Below are positions 34,528-47,468 of a stretch of 64,000 nt of DNA, piece by piece. This DNA comes from Pisaster brevispinus (Eukaryota > Echinodermata > Asteroidea > Forcipulatida > Asteriidae), in assembly GCA_023634235.1 (NCBI GenBank), contig JAMKCF010000009.1, positions 7,378,001 to 7,442,000 of the forward strand. Reading direction: 5' to 3'. The position numbers and the translations under genes were made by a program. Under the pieces are notes generated by a model. It searched no databases and was not told where the DNA came from. It was given only the letters and a program-made list of their open reading frames with translations. Each line of letters begins with the position of its first letter. The stretch's first letter is position 1.

Positions 34528-37500
34528 TTACTTTCCAGAAGTAAGCAAGAACTTGGCTAGCAACATAAAATGATCCGAGGACCACACGTGGTTCGGCAGT
34601 CCTCCCATCTCATTTGCCTCCTCATCAGTCAATAGTGACCTGTAGCCAAGGAGCTTCAGCCCCCCGAGCCGGTTCAACGGAAGACGCCCCGAAGATGCGG
34701 CCTCACCGTCATTTCCAGACTTAGAGTAGAAGATGTAGTCCACGGCGCAGTTGGTGCTGGAATGGTTGGTGGTCACCTCCAGGACGCCCTCCTTGTGAGA
34801 GTGAACGGATTCCAATGGAAAGGAGTGACGTATACTGTCTGAAAATTGCCTGTCCCAGTTCTCTGACAATGCCAGTGTTTCTCCTGAATCTGCAAAACAC
34901 AGAGTTACTCATGTTATTTTAAAAAGCATTGATAAATGGTAGGGGGATTATTTACAAAATGTTGTCGCACTTAAAAATCTCCTAAAGCGTTTACATTATG
35001 CGCAAGTTTTAAATGTCAAAACGTCATATCTTGCTAAAAACTGCCCGGATGTACACACAAAACAAATATGCGCCGAAATACAAAGTTTTTACCCGGAGCA
35101 TTTTCGTGTGCGTTTTTGCTCTGGCGCGACGGTATGTAATTTCCTACACCTCACCTTACAAATTTTTACAGCAAAGTAAGTTTTTCAATCAGCTAGATTA
35201 GAGAGCCATAAGAAATGAAGTGTATACAATGCATGTTAATCTAGACACATGTCTATCACTTCATTCCATCTTTGGCTTAGTGTTTTTCGAACATTACGAA
35301 TCATTGTTCCAACAGCAGAGAACATTTATGGGTTGGGGGGGGGGGTGTTTCCTGTATAGGCCCTGACCCTTCTCCAAGAAAGTGAGAATCACCCTCTTGT
35401 GATTTCAGTAAACACGTTTCGAGCTGCTACATAAATACCAATTTGTATTACATAACTATTGTAATTATTGGAAACTAAAAATTTTTGAATCTGTTAATAT
35501 TACGATGTTGCATGATTTATAAAGAATTTAATTCCATGTCCTAAATACAACACTGAAACAATTTCAGCTCAGCAAGTTTAAAAACAGTTTGAATATTAAA
35601 CAGAACACTACACTCACCTGACTTTTTAGCCCGCTTCAATCTTTCACGTTGACCATTCCTTAGACGCTCTCTTAAGACACTTCTGAACTGGCAAGTATCT
35701 GTCACTCCAACATCATAGGGCCAAAGGGGCCAGTCTAATGAGTCCCCTAACCTTCGACCTGATTCTTGACCCGAAACCTTGACCCTTGGCACACCAACAT
35801 AGTACAGCTTTCTGTACTTGATGAAGTTATAGAGTGGATAGTGCGGAGTGCTGTTGAAGTCCCCGCAGAGTATGACAGGGTGGTAGGAAGGTTTCTGAAA
35901 GCGAGTTGGCGGTGGGGACGTGACTGCAGCCATACTGTCAATCTCTGCTAGCAACATACCCAACTGAGCCAACTTGATGTCACCCCGTCTCGGGTTGTAT
36001 AGAAGGTGGGTTGTGGCTACGCAGAGCTTCGGCCCATCCTTTGGCCACGCCTTAGGGCGGAGCAGTGCTATGAGGGCAACATTGTCCCGATCTAACAACT
36101 TGATGTTTGGCATGTAGAAGCTAACCTTCCTTGATCTGTCCTGGACCAACTTGTCTATTTTGTAGAAGATGGCACACCCGTCATGCTTGTCACCTGTGCG
36201 CTTATGGAAAATACCTGAATAGCCTGGAGAAACAGGCAAAGAAAACATAATTAACAAGATGTCAATGTAAAATGTTCAAAATATACTTAAGCACCCTTCC
36301 AAAAGAATTTGACGTATGAATTTCACCGGATAATATCACACAATTTTTACAAACTGATCTTTAGTTATAAGAATTGTTAACATTTGCCTAACTCTACAAA
36401 TAAGTAAGTGTAAACAAACAACTTAAACAACCACTTTAGGTCAAAATAAATACATACCAGCATTTATTGCTTAAACAATTTGAACAATGAAAATACTGGA
36501 ACAAAATATAGAATCATTAAACCAGCCAGTGACAATTAAAATACAGCAAATAAGTCAAACCAAAGTATACAAAACAAAAACAATATACAAATCGTAGCAC
36601 CGTGTGCAAACAACGCAATTTTTACAAGCAACCAACCGCGCTGTATACAAAAAGAACACAGTGGCAGCACAAGATTACATTTTCTAACAGCATCTTAGTT
36701 TACTTTGTGTCATGTTGTGGCCGAGCGGTCTAGAGCATCAGACTGAAGCATCCAAGTGTGTGATCAATTCCCTCACAAGATAATGTTCCTGAGCAAGGCA
36801 CTTAACCATAAACTGCTTCTCTTAGCCCATGCGTTATAAATGGGAACCTGCGAGGGCTGAAATGGTATTATGTTGGATTCCCCCCTAAGGGCTGATACAA
36901 GCAGCTAGAGGTTGTTTGCTCCTCAAGAAAGTGACAAAGTTTGAGGAGTGGTCTAGACTATACTAGTCTATGAGACTGTGGGCCAGAAGTTCTATCCTTT
37001 CTAGAAAATGAGGTTCATGCTCACTTTCCGTTGGCAACTTAAAAGTGGGCCATGGAAGTCATATTGAAGGTGCTGAATTCAAATGTGCTTGTTGCCATGC
37101 TGTCATGTTAATAATAATCAACTTAAAGACAATATACTCAGCAAACTAAATCATGACCCCAAATTGTTTAATTGATAGTCACACCTCTTGCTCCCAAAGG
37201 CACCACAAGAGGGCGCTGCTACACATTTTGCACACTGTTTTGCCCAGTCAATCTCGGCAAAAATTAATTCAGTTTCCTGCATTCAAATCATGCATGCTTC
37301 TATAATATCATTCAGTTTAGGGTTTGTTTTTAGCAACTATTCCATTGAATTTTGGTTTGTGTGCACACATGATTTCGTTCTTCACACTCGGGTTCATTTC
37401 AGTCTTTCTATTTCATTCATTAATAGTATTTCAAGATTACGTTTTCACCATTCTTCGGTTGAACTTCTACTACCATTTTTCAAATGAAAAAAATAAATGG

Positions 37501-40112
37501 ATGACCAGCCTCTTGCTGTTGGCTCTTGCAAAATTGAATGATCTTTGCCACCTAATGAATTTGACTAGAGAATGCTTAACTGTTGAAATTGAATTACTCG
37601 GGCATGATATTTGGTCCTTGGAAAAAACAGTAGAACATTTTTATTGACTACATGGTCTGACCTAGTTGTAGACATTGTGTAGACTTTTATAGACTTATGT
37701 TCAGGCTGATTTTTCCCAAGGGCAAAAAAAAAAAAGAGAATCGGAAAACAGACTAAAGTAGGAAGAATAATATCATGATTGATTACTCCTTTTGACTCTT
37801 GACAGCTGATACAACGGAGCATTTGTTTTCAAACGAAACTTGGATGAGCCGGGTGTTAAATTTTATGAATTTTTGTTGAAATTGGCTTTTCTTCTTTTCT
37901 TGCGTGTAGATTGCCTGATCTGACATGGCCTTAAAAATACCTGTCCCATAAAAGAATGCACAAGCCCCCATGGCACCAAAATATCATGTTTTTTTCACAG
38001 TCTTACCAGAAACAACATATTACAGAATCAAGATACTACATTTTTTTTGGCAATGACCCGATGACTTTACATCTCCAGCTTTACCTGCCGATCATTGACT
38101 AACCTTGAACTATTTATCATAGGAAATGCTCACCTAACTTCTCCAACTCTGGCGAGAAGAAATCCGATAAATGGCAGGCCTGGATTTCCTGAAGGCACAA
38201 TACCTACAAGAAGAAAGAAGCAAAACATCGAAGGATTTTATGCGAGATTCAATGACAGCACTGAATAAAAATCATCCAAACTGCTTGCCTACAAGAAAGA
38301 AGAAAAACATCGAAAGGATTTTATGTGAGATTCAATGACTGCACTGAATAAACATCATCCAAACTGCTTGCATACACTTCTTTTCAGAGGCATAAACAAA
38401 GGGGGAGGGCACTCAGAACACTTGCTCCCCAAATGGGAGAGAGAAAATGCACATATAAATGATTCAAAAAATAGTTAATGGCCTGGCGTTTAGACCCAAA
38501 CAGAGACTTTCTCGAGGCTTAATGACAACAAAGAGAGAGAGAGAACAAGCAAAAAGCACACAGAATAAGCAAGGGATGTACAATAATGAAAGAGCCAAAG
38601 GGGGTGGAGGGAAGGGGCTGGTTTAACCACAAGAGGTTGGAAACACAAAAGACAAAATCAAATGTGGGAAGGGGAAGAAAAAGTAATTAAATAGTGAACG
38701 AAACAAACTGAAAAGAGGAATATCTGTGTAAAAAGGAGAAGGCAAAGACAAAAAGTTGTCATTCTTCTCGGATGTTCAGACCATGGGGTTGAATGGTCTG
38801 GAGGCGCCTTATCCACAGTTTCTCCCTACTCAGACGAGCAGTCTGTTGATGGTTACCTAGTGCCTCAATGCTCGGTAAAATCATGTCAGAAACTGAGTGA
38901 TTATGAAGATTGAAGTGATGTCCTACGGGTGTATCCAGCTTCTGGGTGTTGACTCTGCATCTATGCTCATAGAAGTGCCTCTTGCAACAGCTAATTCTAT
39001 TTTCTCAAATAAAATAACAATTAAGAACACACGAGTTAAAAACTAAAGAAAAAAATCAACTCATAAAAAAAGAAAACTTACATCAGCATCAGCCTCTTTT
39101 ATTTCTCTCAAAAGGTTTGCCTTCCGAAAGTCCCACTGGAGGAAGTCTTGATGGCAATGCTTGTAGAGTCTCATGTTGCTTTCAATGAGGCACTGGGCTA
39201 GCACATTGTAGCTGAGAATGGTCACCTCAACGTCTGATGTCTGCCCAGGTTTTCTTCGTCGGCGACCGAATGATGTAGTCGTCCATTTCCGACAAAATTT
39301 GGACAAGTCGGGCCTTGGTGGATTTCCTGTAGTTAGGGTGAGGAAGAGGGGGGTCGGTGTGGTGGCAAGTCAAAACAAATTAGAGCTTACAACTGAACTG
39401 CATGTGTCATTTGTGTGATCAAGTATGATTTTGAAAGTGTGGCAATGCTACAAGGATAATTTGCTGAACATCACAAATTTTGAAAAGCAATATGCCAAGA
39501 CTACAAATTCGGAGGTCTCCATTCACTAAGACAAATCACAGGGATCGATTAAAATCTTATACCTGACGGGATTTCTTCTCCTTGGTAACCCGACGCACTA
39601 CTGTCCCCCTCAACACTTCTCTGATTACTTCCCACGGAGGATGCTTGGCTAGTGCTTGAGGTTGATGCTGATGTTCTTGTGTGCCGCTGCTTCCTGCTGT
39701 CTGCTAAGCCGCGATGCACGCTCTGCCTGGCCTGTGGCTGCTCATAAGGAGACCTTGGGCGATGACTTCTAGAATGAAATGAGGCAGCAGGGGGAAGAGG
39801 GAAGCTGCTGGACGGCCACTTTGACTGATAGCTACATCGTCTTGCATCTTTCATGGTGTTTGTCTGAATGTTTTCTTGACTTGTCATACCTTGTCTCATT
39901 GGAAAACCAGGCATGCCTGGAGGATTGATCCCTGACTGCGAAGACTGATTTCCAGAGGAGCTTCCTGGGGGTTGGTGGAGATTTTGGAAGAACATTGCTC
40001 CCTGGCTTTGACTAGATCCTTGCATCTTGGATGATTTCATCCACAGCTTACGGAGACTCATGCAGCCAGCTCTGCGACTGGACCAAGTTGCTAATGTTGT
40101 AAGGTAGAACAT
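34528..40112 (-). CDS. ANGEL2: Protein angel homolog (ANGEL1/2-like), five coding exons, about 610 aa
   Basis: Minus-strand exons 40112-39563, 39326-39082, 38203-38134, 36223-35618 and 34889-34528 join in frame (1833 nt) with GT-AG introns. The start ATG is fixed by a TGA directly upstream. Residues 1-190 are Ser/Gln/Pro-rich with a basic N-terminus. The catalytic EEP (endonuclease/exonuclease/phosphatase) domain follows: VTILSYNVLAQ, VLCLQEIQ (Glu271), HLLYNPRRGDIKLAQL, CGDFNSTP (Asp410, Asn412), VDYIFYS (Asp541) and SSDH (Asp596, His597). Angel proteins belong to the CCR4/nocturnin group of Mg-dependent phosphoesterases. Human ANGEL2 removes 2',3'-cyclic phosphates from RNA; ANGEL1 associates with eIF4E. 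All expected active-site residues are present, so the enzyme should be active. ANGEL1 and ANGEL2 split within vertebrates, and this protein shares features with both, so the symbol is approximate. Introns host a SINE and a Penelope-like fragment. Confidence 0.92.
36715..37060 (+). mobile_element. tRNA-derived SINE in intron 3 of Angel
   Basis: Starts GTGGCCGAGCGGTCTAGAGC, like the A-box region of tRNA-Leu/Ser. A degraded B box (GTGATCAATTCCC) follows, then GAGCAAGGCACTTAAC, a phrase seen in many marine-animal SINEs. It continues with ATGGGAACCTGCGAGGGCTG. The right boundary is uncertain. Antisense to the Angel transcript. Confidence 0.65.
38759..39004 (-). mobile_element. Penelope-like retroelement, 3' end of coding region (5'-truncated)
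   Basis: An open minus-strand stretch of 81 codons ending in TGA at 38759-38761, with no ATG start. Readable pieces include CCKRHFYEHRCRVNTQKLDT, PVGHHFNLHNHSVSDM, then REKLWIRRLQTIQPHGLN at the C-terminus. A closing pattern of R-E-x-x-W-I-x-x-L-x-T and P-x-G-L-N is typical of the GIY-YIG-endonuclease end of Penelope-like elements and related retroelements. The upstream portion, with the reverse transcriptase, is missing; an in-frame TGA lies just before it. It sits in Angel intron 2 in the same orientation as the gene. The following A/G-rich DNA to about 38470 is probably its 3' UTR. Confidence 0.6.
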
Positions 40113-40948
40113 TCATGTATGGTTCCGCATCTCAAACTGGTGATCACTTTAAGTGCAAAGAATCAAATGAATAAATAAGGCTTTGTGACAACTCCATATT
40201 CAGCATGTTCGATAGCCTTTAGTCTAGGTGTGTGCTGACCCTAAGTACACCCCGCAAGCAGAACAATTGAGAATGAAGGAAGACCAGGGTAGTTTCCCAC
40301 TTCACTGGGGCTCAAAATTTACACTGGCCCGCAGCCCCGAGGCCAGTGTTTTTAACATGGGGCCAGTACAACTTACTACCGCACAATTCCGGCAGTCTTG
40401 TGTTTTTGAACAATAATACCTCTTTAATCATCTTTAATTTCAAATGTGTTCAAATGTTTACTTTGAGTCGGATAAATATATTATTCAACTCTGTTGAGTG
40501 TGAAAGTATTACCCATTAAAGACAAATGATAACAATCTTCTCTTGTGACACTTTGTGGTCAAACATGTAGTTTTCATTTGCATTTTGCTTAAACAAGTAC
40601 TTTTTCAGCACTCTCTCGTTAAGCTCTTTACTCTTTAAAAAAGAAAAAAAGATAATCTGACGTGGAGGTAAAAACAATAACATTGCATTTGTAATGTGTG
40701 TAAATAAAAAAATTAAGTTACTGAGTTGGGTAAAAGCTTATCGTAATCAAATGTAACAATTAACGGTTAACATAATTGTTTAAATCCCAAAGGTCCAGAC
40801 TTCAAATAGGGGGGGGGGGAAGGATGGACATTACTTTTTGTGGGCAAGTGGATGCCTCTCTTCTAAGCACAACAACACCTGGAAAAGTATTTTTGTTAAT
40901 TAATAACACAGGCTACACAACCCAGTCAGATCGTGATGGTCGCACTAT

Positions 40949-41333
40949 TGGGGCCCTTACTCCTAGAACTATTCCGTTCGTTCCGCTATCGTCTCCCCGA
41001 CCCTCATAGGTCACGCAGCATACCAGTGATACAAGCGACGGTGGCCATTTTTGTTATCGGAAGGCGACGATTCTGAATAAACGATGGGAATTTATCATTT
41101 TTTGCACCTTTTATTTGCGGAGTGGATTTTCTGGACCCACCCCGAGCTCACTGTGAAAACAATGAACACATAGAGAGCCTAATTTTGGCAAGCTCCGTTT
41201 TCAAAAGAGAAGTCTAGGTGCATAAACGTAAAGGGGAAAAAGTTTCGAATATGATTTTGTACATGATGACCTATGATGAGGGTCGGGGAGACGATAGCGG
41301 AACGAACCAAATAGTTCTAGAAGTATGGGGCCC
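40949..41333. mobile_element. MITE with about 60-bp terminal inverted repeats
   Basis: The left end GGGGCCCTTACTCCTAGAAC continues through GTTCGTTCCGCTATCGTCTC and CCCGACCCTCAT. The right end is the reverse complement (ATGAGGGTCGGGGAGACGAT ... GTTCTAGAAGTATGGGGCCC) with few mismatches. The interior of about 260 bp has no frame of note. A CCCATTTCATAGAACTGC element starts directly at its right edge. Confidence 0.8.
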
Positions 41334-41470
41334 TGAGCCCATTTCATAGAACTGCATTTTTTAAGCGAAAAAGTATTGCTTACCTTTCTGCTAATTGCAG
41401 AAAGTTAAGCACCCCTGCACTCTGCAGTGCATGCAGCATTACCTGGTTACACACATACAGATATGAGATA
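41334..41470. mobile_element. CCCAATTTCATAGAGCT-family MITE fragment
   Basis: Starts GAGCCCATTTCATAGAACTG and continues with TTAAGCGAAAAAGTATTGCT and CTGCTAATTGCAGAAAGTTAAGC. No clear right inverted end; probably truncated. Confidence 0.5.
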
Positions 41471-42129
41471 AGAACTTTGGACAATTGTATTTTGGCTGGT
41501 AACCTTAATTTTAAACTGAAACTTCAAAGATTCTGGCATTTTAGAAGACCCAGTTAGTGGACATGGGTCTAGCATTTTGGTATGCATTATAATTTGTTTT
41601 GCGTTTTGTGCTTGGGCAGCTCTAATACAGGTTAAATAGGCGACCTGTCTAGAGTCGAGCCCAGTCAACCAACGACTTGTCTTGCTTGACACACGCACAC
41701 AGCTCAGTCACAGTCTAGTCACACGCTGTCACAGTATTCTAGTACTAGTTACGTAGTATCACTCAGCGGTCCAACCAAACTCTGAACTAAACATGCTAAA
41801 TACAGCTGAAAATGAGTTTTACTTTACCTTTATAGACACTTGATATCCTCTGAAAGAATGTGTTTTCTAAAATCAACCAGCACCTGCTGCAGCTCTGACG
41901 AAAACCTACTTCAGACGTGAAATCTTTCACCTTTTCACTTTAGAAATATCTGATGCAACGGACAACCAACCATACATATACAGGGCGCTGCCATTTTTCC
42001 ACATTTATTATAATAAACTCGAACAAGTCGCCCGATCATTCCAATTTGTGTGTGCAGCGCAGCGGCGCAGGACGGATTTGGGATGGTTTGATGCAGGGGT
42101 TTGATGGAAAGTCTGACGTAGTATCAGCG

Positions 42130-42760
42130 CTGAAGGGCAACATTTTGAAGGGGTGCAATTGTTTTCTTCTAGGGGAGGCACTTCTGGTCAATTGAAATTG
42201 TAGACCGTTTGCATTTCTCTAAAAAGTCTTAAACAAGTCCCCTTACGGCGCTCTTGTTTTTATGCCATTTACTTTTTTTGTGAGATAATCTAGTGTAAAA
42301 GCAAATTGTCCTGTGTAAATGGAAAACTAGTTTAAAAACACTGAAATTATCACATTAAAGCATATATAATAAATGAAACACTTTACTCTGGTTATTTGTA
42401 ATCTCAAAAGTCAAAACTTAAAATGGAGGTGGGGCAGGGACATCAATAGGCTAGGGAACGTCCCTCCCCTGTGGATTTTCTTTTTAAGCGTCGCATTTAA
42501 AAAAAAATCTTTTGGCGTTGCGTTTTGTTACCGTCGCATTTTGTTGATGGCAGTTAAAAGGCCCTATTTCACTAAGCACGACACTAACAATTATGCTTGC
42601 CAGATTTAGGTTACCAGCCAAAACGGCATGTCGCGCGTACCATTTGTGACTGGTGTCCTGCTAATTTTTTGCTTAGCAGAAATTTTGTAAGCAGCATTTT
42701 CTCCATAAGCAGCTCCAAGGATCATATCGCAACGAGCATAGACTGTGGACGAAGCACCGC
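42130..42760. mobile_element. G-rich dispersed element followed by a CCCAATTTCATAGAGCT-family MITE
   Basis: About 42130-42460 aligns with 6408-6876 and 21998-22372 (AAGGGGTGCAAT, AAACAAGTCC, GGCGCTCTTGT, CTGGTTATTTGTAATCTCAA). About 42554-42760 shows GGCCCTATTTCACTAAGC, GGTTACCAGCC, GTGACTGGTGTCCTGCTAA and GCTTAGCAGAAATTTTGTAAGC of the second family. Boundaries are approximate. Confidence 0.5.
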
Positions 42761-43605
42761 ATACATTAAAACTTGGAAGCCTGATCCACATGTGGAAAAA
42801 ATACGCAAAAAAAGGAAAAATAATATTGCGACGGGGAAAATGTGACGCATCTCCCCAACAACAAACAAACCCCCAAACAAACTTGTGAACCAAACGTGAC
42901 TGTCATTATATACCCCCTCTAAATCTCGAATTTTATTTAACTCATTTCGTAACTGTAATATGAATATTCATTATGTCAAGTCTTGAGTCCACTGTTGGTG
43001 GCAGGTTCTCCTGCCGTCATTCAAATTCTGGATGAAGACGGAGAAACACCGTTATATTTTCACCCGTTCCCTGTATTTCAGGTAACCAATTTCCCAATTT
43101 ATAATTCACTACTCTCACTTCATGTATTCATAGACGCAAATCATTTCACAATACTTAGTATATTTTCTTACCTTGATTTATTGTCATTTAATTGATCATT
43201 ATATCATATCTTTTCTCCCAGCAAATTACGTCATTACTTATAGTTTGTATAAATCACCATTCCTGATAACAGTGTTGTTGCCCAATCTTTAACTTTATGC
43301 AGTTATTATGGTCTCCGTTACAAATAGCAGTTACGATTTTTCACATCGAGTTATGGTGCATTTTTCATTATTTCCGAGATGGTGACACGGTCATATAAAA
43401 TTTTTGTCGCGCCATCTTACTTTCCTTGGTTTTTTGTGGATTTTCCATTTCGAACCAGTTAATTAATCATTTATAATAGATTCATGCTTTATTAAGATTC
43501 TTTATTTGTAACTTATTGTTAATCGTTTAAGTCATTCAAATTCTGAATGACCATGCCAAGCGTATTTTTTTTTAAAACAATGTACCCCACAAGGAAATTC
43601 TTTGT

Positions 43606-44970
43606 TCAACTTGGACCCACAAAGGAATTCTGTAGAAAAGGGAATACTAGACCAATACATTTGCTGACAACAATTTTTTTTTTTTCCATTTCATTTTTAA
43701 GTTGGGAGCCGTTGTATTTTGAGCTATGCTCATCTAAATTGAAAAAAATCATACCCGAGTAAACTGGCCAGATTCCATCTTGGAAAAAAGAACCATACTT
43801 TACTTGGCAGCGAAATGGAGCCTTTTTCATAGGGCTATTGGTATAAATACCCAAAACGCTCCAAGTTTGAAAGTCAACAACCACAGGGCACAATACTGGA
43901 GCATTTTTCAAAAAGCCTTATAATCAATGACCTTCGAATCTTTGATTTCAAGAAAAACTTTTGGGTTTTCATTATTTAGATTCATGAGGCTTGGTGCATG
44001 GTTTTCTGTCTAGGCATATTATAAATGCACCCTTGTAACGAAATTCTGAGCAAGCACTTATTCCGAGAACACTATATTTACAAGATGGTAAAAACTTGTG
44101 CGCCAAACTGATTATCATAATTTGTACGCCCTCAAATTCTTTTGATTAATAATTTTGTTAGGGATCATGCAATATATTGTGTAATTATGACAAGTTATCA
44201 CAACCTGGGGATTCAGTGCTTCAACTTCTAAGAAAACTTGATAAGTTTAAGCTGTATAGTTGGTCCTATTTGGCGTGCAGGTTGGTTTGGGATCCAAACA
44301 GCTGATGACCTGCCAAAAATTGAAAAGAAATCTGAAGTTCAGTTGTCAAAAAATAATTATATTTGATTGGTTTGCAAGAAGCTGAGAGAGCAATTTTGAA
44401 TTTTAGCATTTTAGCATTGGTAAGTTGCAATTAATAGCATTTTAGGTTGCTATGGGAGATTATCTAGTGTGGCGCAAACGACATAGATAAATGCTGCCCT
44501 CTAGCGTCCGAAGATTCCCGAATTTTACCGTTTGTAGGAGCCTCATTATGATATACTTACAGCTTTTTCTGTAAACCAAGGATTTGAAGGTCTTGGCTTT
44601 TATGGAGTGTTGAAATGGTCCAATATTGTGCCCCTGGGGTTGGTGACTTTCAACCCGGAAAGAACTGGAGCATTTTGGGTACACTACAGCCCTCTCAAAA
44701 TGGCCTTACTGTGCAAAATAGTAGAGTCATTTCCCCAAGATGAAGTATGGCCGGCTTGTTCGGGGCTGTTTTCAATTTGGATGAGTTTAGCTCAAAAGAT
44801 GAACAGCCAATCAACAAAAAAATGAAAAGAAAAAAAATTATTTGCAGAACTTATATCATTGTTTTGTTTTCAAGAGGCTGAGAGAGTATTTGAACATTTA
44901 GCTTTTAGCATTAGTTCAGGGGAGCTTATTTAGTGTGGTGCACGCATTGGACTTCGCCGAATTTATAAAG
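43606..44970. repeat. Cluster of inverted and direct repeats
   Basis: The segment 43700-43910, reverse-complemented, matches 44600-44815: shared GGAGCATTTTGGGTA-like, CCAAGATG-AGTATGGCC-like and CAATTTGGATGAG-like strings. In addition, AAGCTGAGAGAGCAATTTTG at about 44380 recurs as AGGCTGAGAGAGTATTTGAA at about 44873, each followed by a TTTAGCATT run and then TTATCTAGTGTGGCGCA / TTATTTAGTGTGGTGCA. A composite or rearranged dispersed repeat. Confidence 0.55.
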
Positions 44971-45037
44971 TCCCTCTACTGTCCTGCTCGTTTCCATGCA
45001 CGATTCCGTAGTGGAAACGATCTCACGGTCACGGTTA

Positions 45038-45170
45038 GGCCGTGTCCGAAACGGCAACTTCGGCTACAGCTACAGCTAGCTAGATCAGCGCGTCTGCCAG
45101 TGTTGAAGAATAGGCAGACGCGCGCGATCTAGCCGTAGCTGTAGCCGAAGTCGCCGTTTCGGACACGGCC
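45038..45170. mobile_element. Foldback element with about 60-bp arms and TTA target duplication
   Basis: The arms start GGCCGTGTCCGAAACGGC and end GCCGTTTCGGACACGGCC. Pairing continues through the CTTCGGCTACAGCTAC region to GCGTCTGCC / GGCAGACGC around a roughly 14-base loop. TTA flanks both sides (45035-45037, 45171-45173), as expected for PIF/Harbinger-type insertion. Related gccgtagccgaagtcg pieces lie near 25438, 25925 and 55640. Confidence 0.8.
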
Positions 45171-47468
45171 TTAGTCTGGGTGCAAAGCGTTGTTGTTTAT
45201 AATCACTCGACTATCGAGATTCTCCCGAACCACAGAACGATAGCGGGCGCTGTTACAGAAACCTGATCAAAACATTATACAAGTTTGCGGCTGGGGCTAC
45301 AACTGTTGCTAAGGGTGTTGCTAAGGACGTCCTATACACCAACGCATGATGACGCGGAGATCCAGCCTCAGCCGTGCTGTACACAACAGACACGACGTGT
45401 ATGTATAGTGTTGAGTGGCTTTGTTAAAAAAAACAACAACAACAACTTAAAAAACAATGTTAACATTTCTTGAATCAAGACTTAGGTCACGGCCCATGTG
45501 TGTATGATCAAGAATTGTGAAGACAAGTTCGTCTCGAACTCACAAGGGACAACGTCGCGTGCAGGCGGCGTAGGCTACTGCGAGTTGTCAGCCCCTCTAT
45601 TTGTCATTTTTATCGTCTACTGAAGCGGAGAATTGATACACCTCTTGTAATTACTAATGTGTTACCGAAAGCGACAAAACCCGGTTATTTGCTCGTTTAG
45701 AGTTAACCCAAACGCAGGAGGTTAGTCAAGCCCCTTCGATCATTTAAAAAAACACCTCCCTCTTGTATTGTCTGACCCTAACATCAACCCTCCCTGCTAT
45801 GGTCCGAGGAACACATTGACCCCATTCACCTGACGTCATCAACACAACAATCTTGTGGTTGCGCCATTTTGGGAGTCAGTGTCTCCTGAGGTGTTTTTAC
45901 AGCGTGAGCATTTCAGGGCGACGAGGCGTTTACGAGGAATGTTCTTGCAATTCGATTCCCAAATTGGCGGGAGTCGGCTGACAGTTGCCGCGTGTGACAT
46001 TGGTGCAACAAAGGGTCAATGAAGACCATAGAGCTATGACGACATGTGTTGTCTAATACAATGAGCTCAGAAAGAAGCCATACTATTCATAATTCTGGCC
46101 TCAGTTTGGTTAACTCCAACTTGTACAAGAAGAACCTGACAAGTTTATCTGTACCATGATGAAGGTCGATGACTGGGGGGGGGGGGGTGCAGTATTCACT
46201 ATTCATACTACGGTCTTTATAATCGGTTCACTGTCCATGGTGAGTGAATTAAGACGAAGACAAAGACCCTTATAATTGGAAGTTTCCGTAAGGTTTATGC
46301 AAGTTTCACTCCCAGACGTACGAGGGCTTTTGCCGATTTTGTTCAACACAGCAATGGATGCCTTAAATATTTCACTCATATTACAGGAGTGAATGCGTTT
46401 GAATAGTTGCAACATCTTTATTTTAACAACGTTTATAGGGAAAGTATACCTTTGGTAATTGCTCAAAAAAATGAATGACCATAAAAACTTACTTAGTAAG
46501 AAGCACTGCAGCTGTTGATAATGTAAAACATTTTGAGAAATGGTTCCCTTCTAAGTGATGTGGTTTTAGAGAAAAGGAGTCAAAGAAAAATCAACCTGAG
46601 AAACATTTCATGCATAAAACGTTTCTCAGATTGCGTTATTCCAACTACAGGCTATTCTCCCTGCGTTGACATAACCACTCCAGATTTTCGGCGATATCTA
46701 AAAAACGCTACCACCTTTTGAAATGAAATTTTTATACAGATTAGTTTTGTTGTATACATTATCTACATTTATATAGGATTAAAACAATCGAACGGTTCCA
46801 AAAACCAAATGTATACTTGGCCTTTAATGCTCATATTAATCTGCACTCATTTTTCAGCGGTCCACCCCATTCCTTTCTTATCACCCGTCCCGGAACAGGG
46901 TCCCTAAATAAAGAATTCTAATCGTGGCGGTTGCAAGGACCTAACCAGTACATCCTTACGCCATTTATTCTAAAAGCAACATTATTTGTACGAAGGTGTG
47001 GCAATTCCGACAAGAGGAAGGGTCATCTCCACACAAGTGCCAAGTCTGTGAAGCCAATGGTTTAAACGAAGAGGATGTGGTGATAATAAGACTACCTGGG
47101 GGTAAATACAAGGTGTCTGGACTGCCACTTTGGCATTACCTCTCCAGTTGAACGGGGGGGGGGGGGGGGGCGGGGGTGTCAGGTCTTGGGTACAAGCAAA
47201 ATAATATACCGCTGCACAAGGAAGAAAATAAACTATACTATTGGAGTAGGGTCTGAACTTGACAGCATCCCGAATTCTCAATTGAAAATGGTCCTGTATC
47301 TTCACCCACCCCGTAAAATTTCCCGCATTGAGGACATTTTACAGCCATTATTGTTAAGGTTGTTGCCATCATTCTGTAAAGGCGTGGCATTCAAATTATA
47401 GCCTGAATATAACGAAGCAGCCATTTTATCTTTACAAGTTGGGCTAGGCCTATGCGAAGTCTTTCCCT

